A stretch of DNA of 33,768 bases from Bacteroides sp. GTDB lineage: Bacteria > Bacteroidota > Bacteroidia > Bacteroidales > Muribaculaceae. Positions within the stretch are counted from its first letter, which is position 1, and the number at the start of each line of letters is the position of its first letter. The notes below the pieces were generated by a model. The model did no database searches, was not told where the DNA came from, and saw only the letters and a program-made list of their open reading frames with translations. The position numbers were made by a program, and so were the translations under genes. This document shows, piece after piece, positions 1 through 8,385 of this stretch. The DNA lies in assembly GCA_014801955.1 (NCBI GenBank), contig JAAVDE010000028.1:1-33768 (forward strand), given 5' to 3'.

Positions 1-73
1 GGCGTTGAGGGATTCGAACCCCCGACCCTCTGCTTGTAAGGCAGATGCTCTGAACCAGCTGAGCTAAACGCCC
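1..73 (-). tRNA. tRNA-Val (TAC), truncated by 2 nt at the window edge
   Basis: Read on the minus strand this is a complete cloverleaf: acceptor 5' strand GGGCGTT, U8, a D-arm with AGCTCAG, an anticodon arm with loop CTTACAA (anticodon TAC, valine) and a T-arm with GGTTCGAAT. It is identical to the copy at 117-191 over all 73 visible bases. The last acceptor base and the discriminator lie outside the window. It is the distal gene of a two-gene transcript. Confidence 0.95.
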
Positions 74-116
74 TTCACTCTCTTGTGAAGTGCAATCCGG
101 CGATTGGGTTTCATCG

Positions 117-191
117 TGGGCGTTGAGGGATTCGAACCCCCGACCCTCTGCTTGTAAGGCAGATGCTCTGAACCAGCTGAGCTAAACGCCC
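117..191 (-). tRNA. tRNA-Val (TAC), second identical copy
   Basis: A minus-strand tRNA of 75 nt including the discriminator A. Acceptor GGGCGTT pairs with AACGCCC, and the anticodon loop CTTACAA gives anticodon TAC, reading GUA and probably other valine codons. CCA is not encoded. It is separated from the other copy by a 43-nt spacer with no feature I can recognise, and a promoter match lies 20-50 nt upstream (212-241), so the two are probably one transcript. Confidence 0.96.
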
Positions 192-211
192 TTTATCGCT
201 GAATTGCGGTG

Positions 212-241
212 CAAAGTTACGACTTATTTTTGGATTTGCAA
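212..241 (-). promoter_or_regulatory. Bacteroidetes-type promoter for the tRNA-Val pair
   Basis: On the minus strand TTG (239-241) is followed after 19 nt by TAACTTTG (212-219), matching the Bacteroidetes primary sigma consensus TTTG-N19-21-TAnnTTTG. The -7 box ends 20 nt before the tRNA. It sits in the 86-nt gap after argH. That gap is otherwise A/T-rich, with no GC-rich terminator hairpin visible for the arginine operon. Confidence 0.75.
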
Positions 242-277
242 GCGATTTTGCGATTTTTTTTCAAAAAATTTTCATTT

Positions 278-1573
278 TTATAGTTGCAGTCCGGCGATTG
301 TTTCGTCCATTTTCTTGGCAATCAAATCGTTGGCCGGATTACCTATTGAACCGAGATGAGTGTGGTTGATTTGGCGCGTCGGGCGGTATTGGCCGTTTTG
401 CACCTGCATTCCGATGGTTCGGTAGGCTTCGCGGAAGGGCATGCCTTCGAGAACGAGGCGGTTGACGTCTTCAACCGTGAAGAGGTAGTCATATTTCGGG
501 TCGTCGAGAATGTTTTCGTTGACCTGAATGTGTTCGAGCATGAAGCAGGCCATGTGAAGGCAGTTTAGCAGCTGAGTGGTTGCGGGGAAAAGGATGTCTT
601 TCATCAGCTGGTAGTCGCGATTATAGCCGAGCGGGAGGTTCGCGGTCAGGAGGGCGAGTTCGTTAGGGATGGCCGTCAGGCGGTTGCACTGGCCACGCAT
701 GATTTCAAAAACGTCGGGGTTCTTTTTGTGGGGCATAATGGAGGAGCCGGTGGTCAGTTCGTCGGGGAACTTGACGAATCCGAAGTTCTGACACATGAAC
801 TGGCAAACGTCGGCAGCGAATTTACCCAGAGTCGAGGCTACGGCAGCGATGGCCGCTGCCATAGCTTTTTCGGTTTTGCCGCGGCTGATTTGGGCGGCAA
901 CGACGTTGTAGTGGAGCGTGCGGAAATGGAGCAGGTCGGTCGTCATCTGACGGTCCAGGGGGAACGACGACCCGTAGCCGGCAGCGGAGCCGAGCGGGTT
1001 CTGGTTGGCTATGCGATAGGCGGCAACGAGCATTTCAACGTCGTCGACCAGCGTTTCGGCATAGGCGCCGAACCAAAGGCCAAAGCTCGAGGGCATGGCA
1101 ATCTGCGCGTGGGTATAGCCGGGCATCAAAACGTTTTTGTAGCGCTCGGAAAGCGACTGGAGGATATGGAAGAGTTGGTTGACGCCGCGGCCGATTTCCT
1201 GAATTTCGGCACGCATGAGCAGTTTGAGGTCAACCAGCACCTGGTCGTTGCGCGAGCGGCCGGAGTGGATTTTTTTGCCCATATCGCCGAGCTTGCGGGT
1301 CAGCAGGAGTTCCACCTGCGAGTGGACGTCTTCAACGCCCTCTTCGATAACGAACTCGCCTTTTTCGGCGGAGTCGAGCAGAAGCCCGAGTTCCTTGAGC
1401 AGCGGAGCCAGCTCGTCGTCGGCCAGCAGGCCGATGGAGTTGAGCATGCGAATGTGGGCCATAGAGCCCTGAATGTCATATTTGGCAAGGCGCAGGTCGA
1501 GACGGCGATCCTGCCCGACGGTAAATTCTTCGATCAGGCGGTTGGGTTCAAAACCCTTGTTCCAGAGTTTCAT
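278..1573 (-). CDS. argH: Argininosuccinate lyase (ArgH)
   Basis: Cytosolic enzyme of the last arginine step: argininosuccinate to arginine plus fumarate. The protein is 431 residues, slightly short of the usual 450-460. It carries the fumarase/aspartase superfamily signature GSSIMPHKKNP near residues 275-285 and the SGRSRNDQV segment near 105 that binds substrate. I chose the ATG at 1573 (MKLWNKGF, a typical ArgH N-terminus); a TTG two codons upstream is also open. It is the last gene of the arginine operon and starts 26 nt inside the end of argE, so translation is probably coupled. The same strand continues into the tRNA-Val promoter region. Confidence 0.97.
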   Translation of the reverse strand: MKLWNKGFEPNRLIEEFTVGQDRRLDLRLAKYDIQGSMAHIRMLNSIGLLADDELAPLLKELGLLLDSAEKGEFVIEEGVEDVHSQVELLLTRKLGDMGKKIHSGRSRNDQVLVDLKLLMRAEIQEIGRGVNQLFHILQSLSERYKNVLMPGYTHAQIAMPSSFGLWFGAYAETLVDDVEMLVAAYRIANQNPLGSAAGYGSSFPLDRQMTTDLLHFRTLHYNVVAAQISRGKTEKAMAAAIAAVASTLGKFAADVCQFMCQNFGFVKFPDELTTGSSIMPHKKNPDVFEIMRGQCNRLTAIPNELALLTANLPLGYNRDYQLMKDILFPATTQLLNCLHMACFMLEHIQVNENILDDPKYDYLFTVEDVNRLVLEGMPFREAYRTIGMQVQNGQYRPTRQINHTHLGSIGNPANDLIAKKMDETIAGLQL

Positions 1574-2630
1574 TTGCAAAGGTGGTTATTAGCTTTAGAT
1601 ATTGTTTGATGCCACGGTCGATTTCCGACAGGCACACGAACTCGTCGGGCGTGTGGGAGCGCTCGCTGAGGCCGATGCCGATTTTAAGGGTGTCGACCAT
1701 AGGCAGGACGGATTGGTCGGATGTTGTTGGCGAAACGAACGTTGAGGCTCCCGAAGCAACGGCGGCGCGCACCAGCGGATGGTCGGCGGCAATGGCCGAG
1801 GCCCGGATATGGGTTGAGCGCGGCTCGGCCTGCGAACGAATGGCGCCGCGGATAAAGTCAACGGTTTCTTCGTTGCTGAGGGCGTCGGTCGTTCGAACAT
1901 CAACAACGAACTTACACTCGGTCGGCAGCACGTTATGTTGCGTGCCGGCCGAAATCTGCGTGGCGGTAACTTTTATGGGTCCGAGCAGCTGCGATTCTTT
2001 CGGGAAACGAAGATTGCGCAGGGTTTGAATATCATCCAGCGCAACGTAGAGCGCATTCTCGCCGCCGGGTCGCGCGGCGTGGCCTCCGGCGGCGGTTGCC
2101 GTGCAGTCCAAAACCAGCAGTCCGCGTTCGGCCAAGGCGGCATTCATTCCGGTTGGCTCGCCGATGATTGCCCAGCGCGGGGTGGTTCCCGTCTCAGCCC
2201 AATGTTGAACCATTGCGCGCATTCCGCCGGCGCCGGTAACTTCCTCTTCGGCCGTGGCCAGAAACAGGAGATTGAACGGCAGGGGAGTATCTTTCAGAGA
2301 GATGAAAACATGGAGCAGCCCCGTTAGCGACGCGCCGGCGTCGTTGCTTCCCAGCCCATAGAGGCGGTCGCCCTCAACGGCAGGCTCGTGGGGGCGACGG
2401 GTATAGGCCGGCGAGGGCTTGACGGTGTCATGGTGGGAGTTGAGCAGCAGAGTCGGGAGCGACGGGTCATAGGGACGCAGATAGGCCCACACATTATTAT
2501 ATAGCTGCTGCGCGTCAAAACCCTCGGCGCAAAGATACTCCAGGAGGATCCGGGCCGTTGCATCCTCCTGACGCGAAATCGACGGAGTTGCAATCAGCCT
2601 TTTCAGCAGCTCAACGGCGCGGGAGGTCAT
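1548..2630 (-). CDS. argE: M20-family N-acylornithine deacylase (ArgE-like)
   Basis: A 360-residue metallopeptidase of the ArgE/DapE/M20 family. In this operon it most likely removes the acyl group from N-acyl-citrulline or N-acylornithine. In Bacteroidetes that group is probably succinyl, and the carbamoyl transfer occurs before deacylation. Visible metal and catalytic residues are H66 and D68 (SHHDTV), D97 (GSNDAG), E129 and E130 (ATAEEEVTG), E158 (GEPTG) and a C-terminal His near 326 (SHTPDEF). The start overlaps the argB stop as ATGA and the end overlaps argH. Family motifs do not separate acetyl from succinyl substrate or ArgE from DapE; the context decides for arginine. Confidence 0.9.
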   Translation of the reverse strand: MTSRAVELLKRLIATPSISRQEDATARILLEYLCAEGFDAQQLYNNVWAYLRPYDPSLPTLLLNSHHDTVKPSPAYTRRPHEPAVEGDRLYGLGSNDAGASLTGLLHVFISLKDTPLPFNLLFLATAEEEVTGAGGMRAMVQHWAETGTTPRWAIIGEPTGMNAALAERGLLVLDCTATAAGGHAARPGGENALYVALDDIQTLRNLRFPKESQLLGPIKVTATQISAGTQHNVLPTECKFVVDVRTTDALSNEETVDFIRGAIRSQAEPRSTHIRASAIAADHPLVRAAVASGASTFVSPTTSDQSVLPMVDTLKIGIGLSERSHTPDEFVCLSEIDRGIKQYLKLITTFANETLEQGF

Positions 2631-3391
2631 AGCTTAACAACGGTTCGCGGGGCATAGGCCTCCCCTACCCCGGCTTCGATAAACACTGCGCTGACGCCGC
2701 AGCGGCAGGCTGCCAGGGCATTTTCAATCTTTGGGAGCATGCCGCTATGAACGATGCCGTCGGCTTTGAGGCGCGCAAAGGATTCTTCGTTGATTTCAGC
2801 GATGACCGACGCGGGGTCGTCGACGTTGAGCATAACGCCCGGTTTGTCGAAGCAGTAATGCAGCTCCGTCGGTCCGATTTCGGCTGCGCAAAGAGCAACC
2901 GCCGATGCGACGGAGTCGGCGTTGGAGTTGAGCAGCTGCCCCTCGGCGGAGCAGGTAATCGCACAGAAAACGGGCACTATGCCACTATCGATCATCGTTT
3001 GAACCAGCTGCCGGTTAACGCCGTCGATGTCGCCGACGAAACCATAGTCGACCGGGTTTGCCGACCTGCGGTGCGAAACGATGGCCCGACCGTCGGCGCC
3101 CGTAAGCCCCAGCGCGTTGACTCCGCGGGCCTGAAGGCCGGCAACGATGCGCTTGTTAATCAGCCCGGCGTAAACCATCGTAACGACCTCCAGGGTCGCG
3201 GCGTCGGTCACTCGCCGTCCGTTAATCATCGTGGTTTCTATGCCCATTGCGGCGCTCAGGCGCGTTGCCTCCTTGCCGCCGCCGTGGACCAGAATCTTAG
3301 GGCCGTCGAGAGCGGCGAAATCATCCAGAAACCGCCCCAGAGCTTCGGGGTTATCAATAACGTTGCCGCCGATTTTAACTACCTTAATCAT
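2627..3391 (-). CDS. argB: N-acylglutamate kinase (ArgB)
   Basis: Amino-acid kinase family enzyme that phosphorylates N-acetyl- or N-succinylglutamate at the gamma carboxyl, the second committed step. The protein has 254 residues, normal for the short form without an N-terminal regulatory extension. It shows K6-I-G-G at the N-terminus and HGGGK at 36-40 for phosphate and substrate binding. Lack of the extra N-terminal helix suggests no arginine feedback through that element, an inference from known ArgB classes. It overlaps both argF' upstream and argE downstream by 4 nt (ATGA). Confidence 0.95.
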   Translation of the reverse strand: MIKVVKIGGNVIDNPEALGRFLDDFAALDGPKILVHGGGKEATRLSAAMGIETTMINGRRVTDAATLEVVTMVYAGLINKRIVAGLQARGVNALGLTGADGRAIVSHRRSANPVDYGFVGDIDGVNRQLVQTMIDSGIVPVFCAITCSAEGQLLNSNADSVASAVALCAAEIGPTELHYCFDKPGVMLNVDDPASVIAEINEESFARLKADGIVHSGMLPKIENALAACRCGVSAVFIEAGVGEAYAPRTVVKL

Positions 3392-4341
3392 AGGTCTTCA
3401 AGCAGGCGTTTGAGCACTGTCTGCGCCGAAATCTCGCGGTTTGCAGCCTCGGGAATCACCAGCGAGCGGGGCGACTCGATAACGTCGTCGGTAACAATCA
3501 TGTTGCGGCGAACTGGCAGGCAGTGCATAAAGGCGGCATCGTTTGTCAGCGCCATTTTTTCGGCGTCGACCGTCCAGTCACGGTCCTGTGAAAGCACCTT
3601 GCCATAGTTCTGAGCCTCATAGGCGCTCCAGTTCTTGGCATAGACGAAATCGGCACCTTCGAGCGCGCGGCGCTGGTCGTGTTCAACAATTGCACGGCCA
3701 ACGAACTCCGGCGCCAGGTCATAGCCCTCGGGGTTGGCGATAACGAAATCATAGTCTGTTGCGTTCATCCATTCGGCAAACGAGTTAGGCACGGCCTGCG
3801 GCAGCGCGCGCGGATGCGGCGCCCAGGTCATAACGACCTTGGGGCGGGGCGTGCGCTTGTGTTCCTCAATCGTTATGAGGTCGGCAAAGCTCTGCAGCGG
3901 GTGGCGCGTGGCGGCCTCCATGGAAAACACCGGTCGGCCCGAAAGGTCGATGAACTGCTGCAAAACACGCTCCTCATAGTCTTCGTTGCGGTCTTTCAGC
4001 CCGGCAAATGAGCGCACGCCGATGATGTCGCAATACGATGCCATTACCGGGATAGCCTCCAGCAGGTGCTCGGCCTTGTCACCGTCCATGATAACGCCGC
4101 GCTCGGTTTCGAGCTTCCATGCGCCCTGGTTAACGTCGAGAACCATAACGTTCATGCCCAGGTTCATCGCGGCCTTCTGAGTGCTCAGGCGCGTGCGCAG
4201 CGAGGAGTTGAAAAAGAGCATCAGAAGCGTTTTGTTCTTTCCGAGGTCGGTAAACGCAAAGCGGTCGCGCTTGATTTCCAGGGCCTCGCTAACGGCTTTG
4301 TCGAGCGGGCCGATGTCGGCAACGGTGGTGAATTTCTTCAT
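3388..4341 (-). CDS. argF': N-succinylornithine carbamoyltransferase (ArgF')
   Basis: Transfers carbamoyl from carbamoyl phosphate to N-acylornithine, giving N-acylcitrulline. The 317 residues look, from memory, very similar to the Bacteroides fragilis succinylornithine transcarbamylase, including the carbamoyl-phosphate motif SSLRTR (46-51), the segment WKLETERGVIMDGD (75-88) and the HCLPVRRN motif near the C-terminus. Residue 90, which sets succinyl versus acetyl specificity in this family, is Ala here, where B. fragilis has Pro and Xanthomonas AOTCase has Glu. Absence of Glu argues for the succinyl substrate. It overlaps argD and argB by 4 nt each. Confidence 0.93.
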   Translation of the reverse strand: MKKFTTVADIGPLDKAVSEALEIKRDRFAFTDLGKNKTLLMLFFNSSLRTRLSTQKAAMNLGMNVMVLDVNQGAWKLETERGVIMDGDKAEHLLEAIPVMASYCDIIGVRSFAGLKDRNEDYEERVLQQFIDLSGRPVFSMEAATRHPLQSFADLITIEEHKRTPRPKVVMTWAPHPRALPQAVPNSFAEWMNATDYDFVIANPEGYDLAPEFVGRAIVEHDQRRALEGADFVYAKNWSAYEAQNYGKVLSQDRDWTVDAEKMALTNDAAFMHCLPVRRNMIVTDDVIESPRSLVIPEAANREISAQTVLKRLLEDL

Positions 4342-5468
4342 TGTGCAATCAATTCTTTGAAGTTAGAGAGGAAGCGATCGGCCTGACTGCGCGAAAGGCC
4401 CAGGGCCGGCAGCAGGCGAACAACGTTCTTGCCGGCACCGCCGGTAAAGATATGGCGGTCAAACAGCAGCTGCTTGCGCAGAGAGCCGGCGTCGCCATCG
4501 ATTTCAATGCCAATCATCAGGCCGCGGCCCCGGACCTCTTTCAGGCCGGGAATCTTTGCGAGCTCGCCGAGCAGATATTCGCCCACTTCGGCGGCATTTT
4601 CTATCAGCTTTTCGTCAGCAATAACGTCGAGCACGGCCAGAGCGGCGGCGCATGCCAGATGATTGCCGCCAAAGGTGGTTCCGAGCATCGATTTGACCGG
4701 CTCGAAAGCAGGCGAAATCAGAACCGCACCCATCGGGAAGCCGTTGGCGATACCCTTGGCGCAGGTAACGATGTCGGGCATGAAGCCGTCAACGTGTTGG
4801 AAGGCAAAGAACTTGCCGGTGCGGCCATAGCCGCTCTGAATTTCGTCGGCAATAACAACGGTTCCGCGCTTGCGGGCAGCCTCCTGAACGGCCAGCATAA
4901 ATTCGGGCGAGGGAACGTGGATGCCGCTGACCCCCTGAATGCCCTCGATGATAACGGCGGCATATTGGCCGGTTTGGAGTGCGCTGACGGCGGCTTCGAT
5001 GTCGTTCAGCGGAGTGAAGTCAACGTTGTCGGTGCGATTGAAGGGCGCGCGGATCGCTGGGTTGTCGGTGGCAGCAACGGCGCCGGAGGTGCGGCCATGA
5101 AAAGCCTTTGACATGGCCAGGATTTTGCTGCGTCCGGTGTGGAACGACGCCAGCTTGAAGGCGTTTTCATTTGCCTCGGCCCCGGAGTTTACAAAAAACG
5201 CCGAATAGTCGGTCAAGCCGCTGACCTGACCGATGCGCTCGGCCAGGCGCTCCTGCAGCGAGTTCTGAACGGAGTTCGAATAGAAGCCGAGTTTGGCAAC
5301 CTGGTCCGCAACGGCCTTGACGTAGGTCGGATGCGCGTGGCCGATGGAAATAACGGCATGGCCGCCGTAGAGGTCGAGATATTCGGTGCCGTCGGCGGTA
5401 TAGACGTAGCTGCCGGCGCCACGAACCGGCTCGATGTCATAAAGACTATATACCGGAAATGTTTTCAT
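4338..5468 (-). CDS. argD: Acetyl/succinylornithine aminotransferase (ArgD)
   Basis: A PLP-dependent class III aminotransferase of 376 residues that converts N-acylglutamate semialdehyde plus glutamate to N-acylornithine. The pyridoxal lysine is K238 in CAKGIANGFPMGA. The PLP-phosphate site SGAEANE lies at 95-101 and the ring-stacking Asp in IADEIQSGYGRTG at 206-218. The start codon shares one base with the argC stop (TGATG) and the end overlaps argF' by 4 nt. Length and motifs are full, and context fixes the ArgD role over other class III enzymes. Confidence 0.95.
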   Translation of the reverse strand: MKTFPVYSLYDIEPVRGAGSYVYTADGTEYLDLYGGHAVISIGHAHPTYVKAVADQVAKLGFYSNSVQNSLQERLAERIGQVSGLTDYSAFFVNSGAEANENAFKLASFHTGRSKILAMSKAFHGRTSGAVAATDNPAIRAPFNRTDNVDFTPLNDIEAAVSALQTGQYAAVIIEGIQGVSGIHVPSPEFMLAVQEAARKRGTVVIADEIQSGYGRTGKFFAFQHVDGFMPDIVTCAKGIANGFPMGAVLISPAFEPVKSMLGTTFGGNHLACAAALAVLDVIADEKLIENAAEVGEYLLGELAKIPGLKEVRGRGLMIGIEIDGDAGSLRKQLLFDRHIFTGGAGKNVVRLLPALGLSRSQADRFLSNFKELIAQ

Positions 5469-6430
5469 CAGAATGCGGAGGGTTTAAGCATGAGGCCGGC
5501 CCGCTCGTCAAGGCCGAACATCAGGTTCATATTTTCAACAGCCTGGCCGGAGGCACCTTTCAGCAGGTTATCGATAGCGCAGGTCACCAGCAGCTTGTCG
5601 CCATGTTTTTCGAGCGCTATGCGCGCGCGATTGGTATTGACGGCCTGCTTTAGGTCAATGGGCTTGCGGCTGACGGAAACGAACGGCGCGTCGGCATAAA
5701 ACTTTTCATAGAGCGCCTGAATCTCGTCGGCGGTCAGGTCGGTTCTGAGCCAGGCCATAACAAAGATTCCGCGGGCAAAGTCGCCGCGAACCGGAACGAA
5801 GTCCAGCTCGCCGGAGAATCCGGGCTGAAGTTTTTCGAGCGAACGGCGGATTTCGGCCAGGTGCTGATGTTCAAACGCCTTATAGACCGAAAGGTTATCG
5901 TTGCGCCAGCTGAAATGGGTCGTGGCTCCGGGCTTCACCCCGGCGCCGGTCGAGCCGGTAACGCCGGTAATATTCACGCTCTCGGGCAGCTTGCCGGCAG
6001 CGGCCAGCGGCAGCAGCGCAAGCTGAATGGCCGTTGCGAAGCAGCCTGGGTTGGCAACCTTGGCGGCACCGGCTATGGCGCTGCGCTGCAGTTCAGGCAG
6101 GCCGTAGACAAAGCCGTCGTGTTCGTCGCGGAAGTCCTGGGCGAGGTCAATGATTTTTACCCCGTCGGGAAGCCGGTTCTCGGCGAGAAACTTAGAGCTT
6201 TGACCGTGGGCCGAGCAGATGAAAAGCACGTCGATGGAGTCCATTGCCAATTGGTCGGTAAACTCCAGGTCGAGATCTTCAAGGCCGCTATGAACCTCCC
6301 CCACCCGATTGCCGGCATTGCTGGTCGAATGAACGAAGGCAATCTCGACCGAGGGGTGAATCGAAAGCAGGCGAAGGAGCTCGCCGGCCGTGTAGCCGGC
6401 GCCTCCTACTATTCCGGCCTTAATCTTCAT
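5468..6430 (-). CDS. argC: N-acylglutamyl-phosphate reductase (ArgC)
   Basis: NADPH-dependent reductase making N-acylglutamate semialdehyde. The 320 residues begin with a Rossmann motif GGAGYTAGELLRLL (9-22). The catalytic cysteine is C130 in ANPGCFATAI, and GVTGSTGAG near 160 belongs to the substrate-binding loop. Length is typical of the type-1 ArgC family. The gene starts 11 nt inside argG and its stop shares a base with the argD start, so it is translated within one operon. Confidence 0.96.
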   Translation of the reverse strand: MKIKAGIVGGAGYTAGELLRLLSIHPSVEIAFVHSTSNAGNRVGEVHSGLEDLDLEFTDQLAMDSIDVLFICSAHGQSSKFLAENRLPDGVKIIDLAQDFRDEHDGFVYGLPELQRSAIAGAAKVANPGCFATAIQLALLPLAAAGKLPESVNITGVTGSTGAGVKPGATTHFSWRNDNLSVYKAFEHQHLAEIRRSLEKLQPGFSGELDFVPVRGDFARGIFVMAWLRTDLTADEIQALYEKFYADAPFVSVSRKPIDLKQAVNTNRARIALEKHGDKLLVTCAIDNLLKGASGQAVENMNLMFGLDERAGLMLKPSAF

Positions 6431-7634
6431 GTTTGTTATTGCGTTTCTGAACGTTATAGTAGATTTTCATCTGATTGCCCAGAATCTTGGTGAAGCCCTT
6501 GACGTCATCGGCGCTCCAGGCCTTATTGACCTCGCCATATTCGCCGAAGTCGGTTTTCATAAGGTCGAAGGTCGAGTCAACGCCAACGAGGGTGTAGGAG
6601 AGCGGACGCAGCTTGATTTCAACAGTGCCGCTGACGTTGGCCTGCGAGCTTTCGAGGAAGGCTTCGATATTGCGCATAACCGGCTCGAGATACTGGGCTT
6701 CGTGGAGGAACATGCCATACCAGTTGGCAACCTGCTCTTTCCAATATTGCTGCCACTTGGTCAGGACGTGCTTTTCAAGCATCTTGTGGGCGGCGATGAT
6801 GAGCATCGGGGCGGCGGCCTCGAAGCCTACGCGGCCTTTGATGCCGATAATGGTGTCGCCGATGTGCATGTCGCGGCCAATGCCGAACTTGGAGCCGATG
6901 GCTTCGATTTCGCGGATGGCGTCAACCTTGTTGGCGAAGGGGCGGCCGTTAACAGCGGAGATTTCGCCATGTTCAAAGGTGATTTTCAGCGACTCCTCGT
7001 CGTGGGCGGTCACCTGCGAGGGATAGGCGCTGTCGGGGAGCGTCTGCTCGGAATGAAGGGTTTCCTTGCCGCCGATGCTGGTGCCCCAGAGGCCCTTGTT
7101 GATCGAATATTCCATCTTCTTGAAGTCGGCTTCGAAGCCGTGGTCCTTCAGGTAGTTGATTTCATATTCGCGGGTGAGGGTCAGATCGCGGGTCGGAGTA
7201 ATAATTTCGATTTCGGGAGCGAGAATCTGGAAAGTGAGGTCGAAACGGACCTGGTCATTGCCGGCGCCGGTCGAGCCGTGGGCAACGCAGTGCGCGCCAA
7301 TCTGCTTGGCATATTCAATAATGGCAATGGCCTGGAAGGTGCGCTCGGAGCTAACGGAGATAGGATAGGTTCCGTTGCGCAGAATGTTGCCGAAAACCAT
7401 GTAGCGAATACATTTGGTATAGTACACGTCGGTAATATCCAGCGTTGCGTGGCTCTTGGCGCCCAGCTCATAGGCGCGTTTTTCAATTGCCGCCAGCTCT
7501 TCGAGTGAAAAGCCGCCGGTGTTGGCAATCGCAGTGTGAACTTCGTAGCCGAGGTCTTCGCTGAGGTACTTAACAGCAAACGAGGTATCGAGGCCGCCGC
7601 TGAACGCCAGCAGCACTTTCTTCTTTTCTTCCAT
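6420..7634 (-). CDS. argG: Argininosuccinate synthase (ArgG)
   Basis: ATP-dependent ligase joining citrulline and aspartate. The N-terminus holds the PP-loop ATP pyrophosphatase motif AFSGGLDTS (10-18). Conserved segments such as AHGSTGAGNDQVRF and LWGTSIGGKETL are also present. Its 404 residues are normal. It is the second gene of the operon: its start shares one base with the stop of the GNAT gene, and its end overlaps argC by 11 nt. ArgG and ArgH bracket the seven biosynthetic genes, so the cluster encodes the pathway from acyl-glutamate to arginine. Carbamoyl-phosphate synthase is not in the window. Confidence 0.97.
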   Translation of the reverse strand: MEEKKKVLLAFSGGLDTSFAVKYLSEDLGYEVHTAIANTGGFSLEELAAIEKRAYELGAKSHATLDITDVYYTKCIRYMVFGNILRNGTYPISVSSERTFQAIAIIEYAKQIGAHCVAHGSTGAGNDQVRFDLTFQILAPEIEIITPTRDLTLTREYEINYLKDHGFEADFKKMEYSINKGLWGTSIGGKETLHSEQTLPDSAYPSQVTAHDEESLKITFEHGEISAVNGRPFANKVDAIREIEAIGSKFGIGRDMHIGDTIIGIKGRVGFEAAAPMLIIAAHKMLEKHVLTKWQQYWKEQVANWYGMFLHEAQYLEPVMRNIEAFLESSQANVSGTVEIKLRPLSYTLVGVDSTFDLMKTDFGEYGEVNKAWSADDVKGFTKILGNQMKIYYNVQKRNNKHED

Positions 7635-8254
7635 TATTTTTTAAGGTTAAAAATCTTTGCGAATTTGTTTTTGAAATACATTTTATAAGGTGCCAGGCGA
7701 CCGTGGGCGGGAGCCTGCTGCGCGGGGTCGTAGAGCATGCCGGTGCAAAGACACATTCTCCGTTTGTTGCGCTGCAAAATGTCGTAGTTAACGCAGCCCT
7801 CGCAGCCTTTCCAGAATTCTTCGTCAGTGGTCAGTTCGCTGAAGGTAACGGGAATATAGCCCAGGCGGGAGTTGAGCTTCATGACCGGCAGCGAGGTCGT
7901 TATGGAGAATATCTTGGCAAAGGGAAAGCGCGTGCGCGCCAACTCAAAAGTCTTTTCCTTAATCGAACGGGCCAGACCCAGATGGCGATACTCCGGGTCA
8001 ACAATCAGACCCGAGGTTGCCACATAGTCGCCGTGGCCCCAACATTCAATGTAGCTAAAACCGACAAGACGCTCGCCGTCGAGAGCGACAACAGCCTTTC
8101 CACCCGTGATTTTCGAGGCGATATATTCATTGCTGCGGCGGGCAATGCCGGTGCCGCGCTGAAGCGCGGATTCGTAAATGAGGTTGCAGATATGCTCGGC
8201 ATAAATGGCATGCTGAGGCTCTGCAAACATAACGGTTACGGAGTTACCACCCAT
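7634..8254 (-). CDS. GNAT acyltransferase, probable N-acylglutamate synthase
   Basis: A 206-residue GNAT protein and first gene of the arginine operon. The acetyl/succinyl-CoA pocket is likely VDPEYRHLGLARSIKEK (85-101). It is not the classical ArgA (no kinase-like domain), but the operon otherwise lacks the first step, so it probably makes N-succinyl- or N-acetylglutamate. I recall a genetic study giving this role to the equivalent Bacteroides gene, but could not check it. Odd feature: four cysteines near the C-terminus (C151, C154, C168, C170) arranged CxxC and CxC, plus a basic tail. The start at 8254 gives MGGNSVTV; a second Met at residue 9 is possible. Confidence 0.8.
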   Translation of the reverse strand: MGGNSVTVMFAEPQHAIYAEHICNLIYESALQRGTGIARRSNEYIASKITGGKAVVALDGERLVGFSYIECWGHGDYVATSGLIVDPEYRHLGLARSIKEKTFELARTRFPFAKIFSITTSLPVMKLNSRLGYIPVTFSELTTDEEFWKGCEGCVNYDILQRNKRRMCLCTGMLYDPAQQAPAHGRLAPYKMYFKNKFAKIFNLKK

Positions 8255-8322
8255 TTCTTACTTGATTTGTACTCTGATAAAATCAGCTCTTTGTAAATGA
8301 TTTTTTGTTATAAAATGAGCCA

Positions 8323-8330
8323 CAAATTTA
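8323..8330 (-). promoter_or_regulatory. Probable -7 box of the arginine operon
   Basis: TAAATTTG on the minus strand matches TAnnTTTG. It would leave a leader of about 65 nt before the GNAT start. No good TTG lies 19-21 nt upstream (the bases there read TGGT), so the promoter is weak by consensus and could need activation. The leader contains a small inverted repeat CTGAT-AAA-ATCAG (8274-8286). Confidence 0.5.
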
Positions 8331-8371
8331 CACAAAAATTTCCGAAAAGAACCACTATGGACGGAATTTTA

Positions 8372-8385
8372 TGAATAAATATTGC
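8372..8385. promoter_or_regulatory. ARG-box-like site in the arg/rprX divergent region
   Basis: TGAATAAATATTGC matches 12 of 14 positions of the enterobacterial ArgR half-operator TGAATWWWWATTCA. It lies about 40 nt upstream of the arg -7 box and overlaps the -33 element of the rprX promoter. No argR gene is in the window, and ArgR binding in Bacteroidales may follow a different consensus. A/T-rich DNA also gives chance matches. Confidence 0.3.

Noticed and set aside
1-191. Tandem direct repeat of about 118 nt period
   Set aside because: Explained by two identical tRNA-Val genes, not an integration site; no integrase is present.
6429-7508. 359-codon open frame opposite argG
   Set aside because: Argininosuccinate synthase on the minus strand is certain. 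The opposite frame is open only because of its codon bias, and its product has no recognisable domain. The same applies to long frames opposite argH, argB, argD, rprX and pepC.
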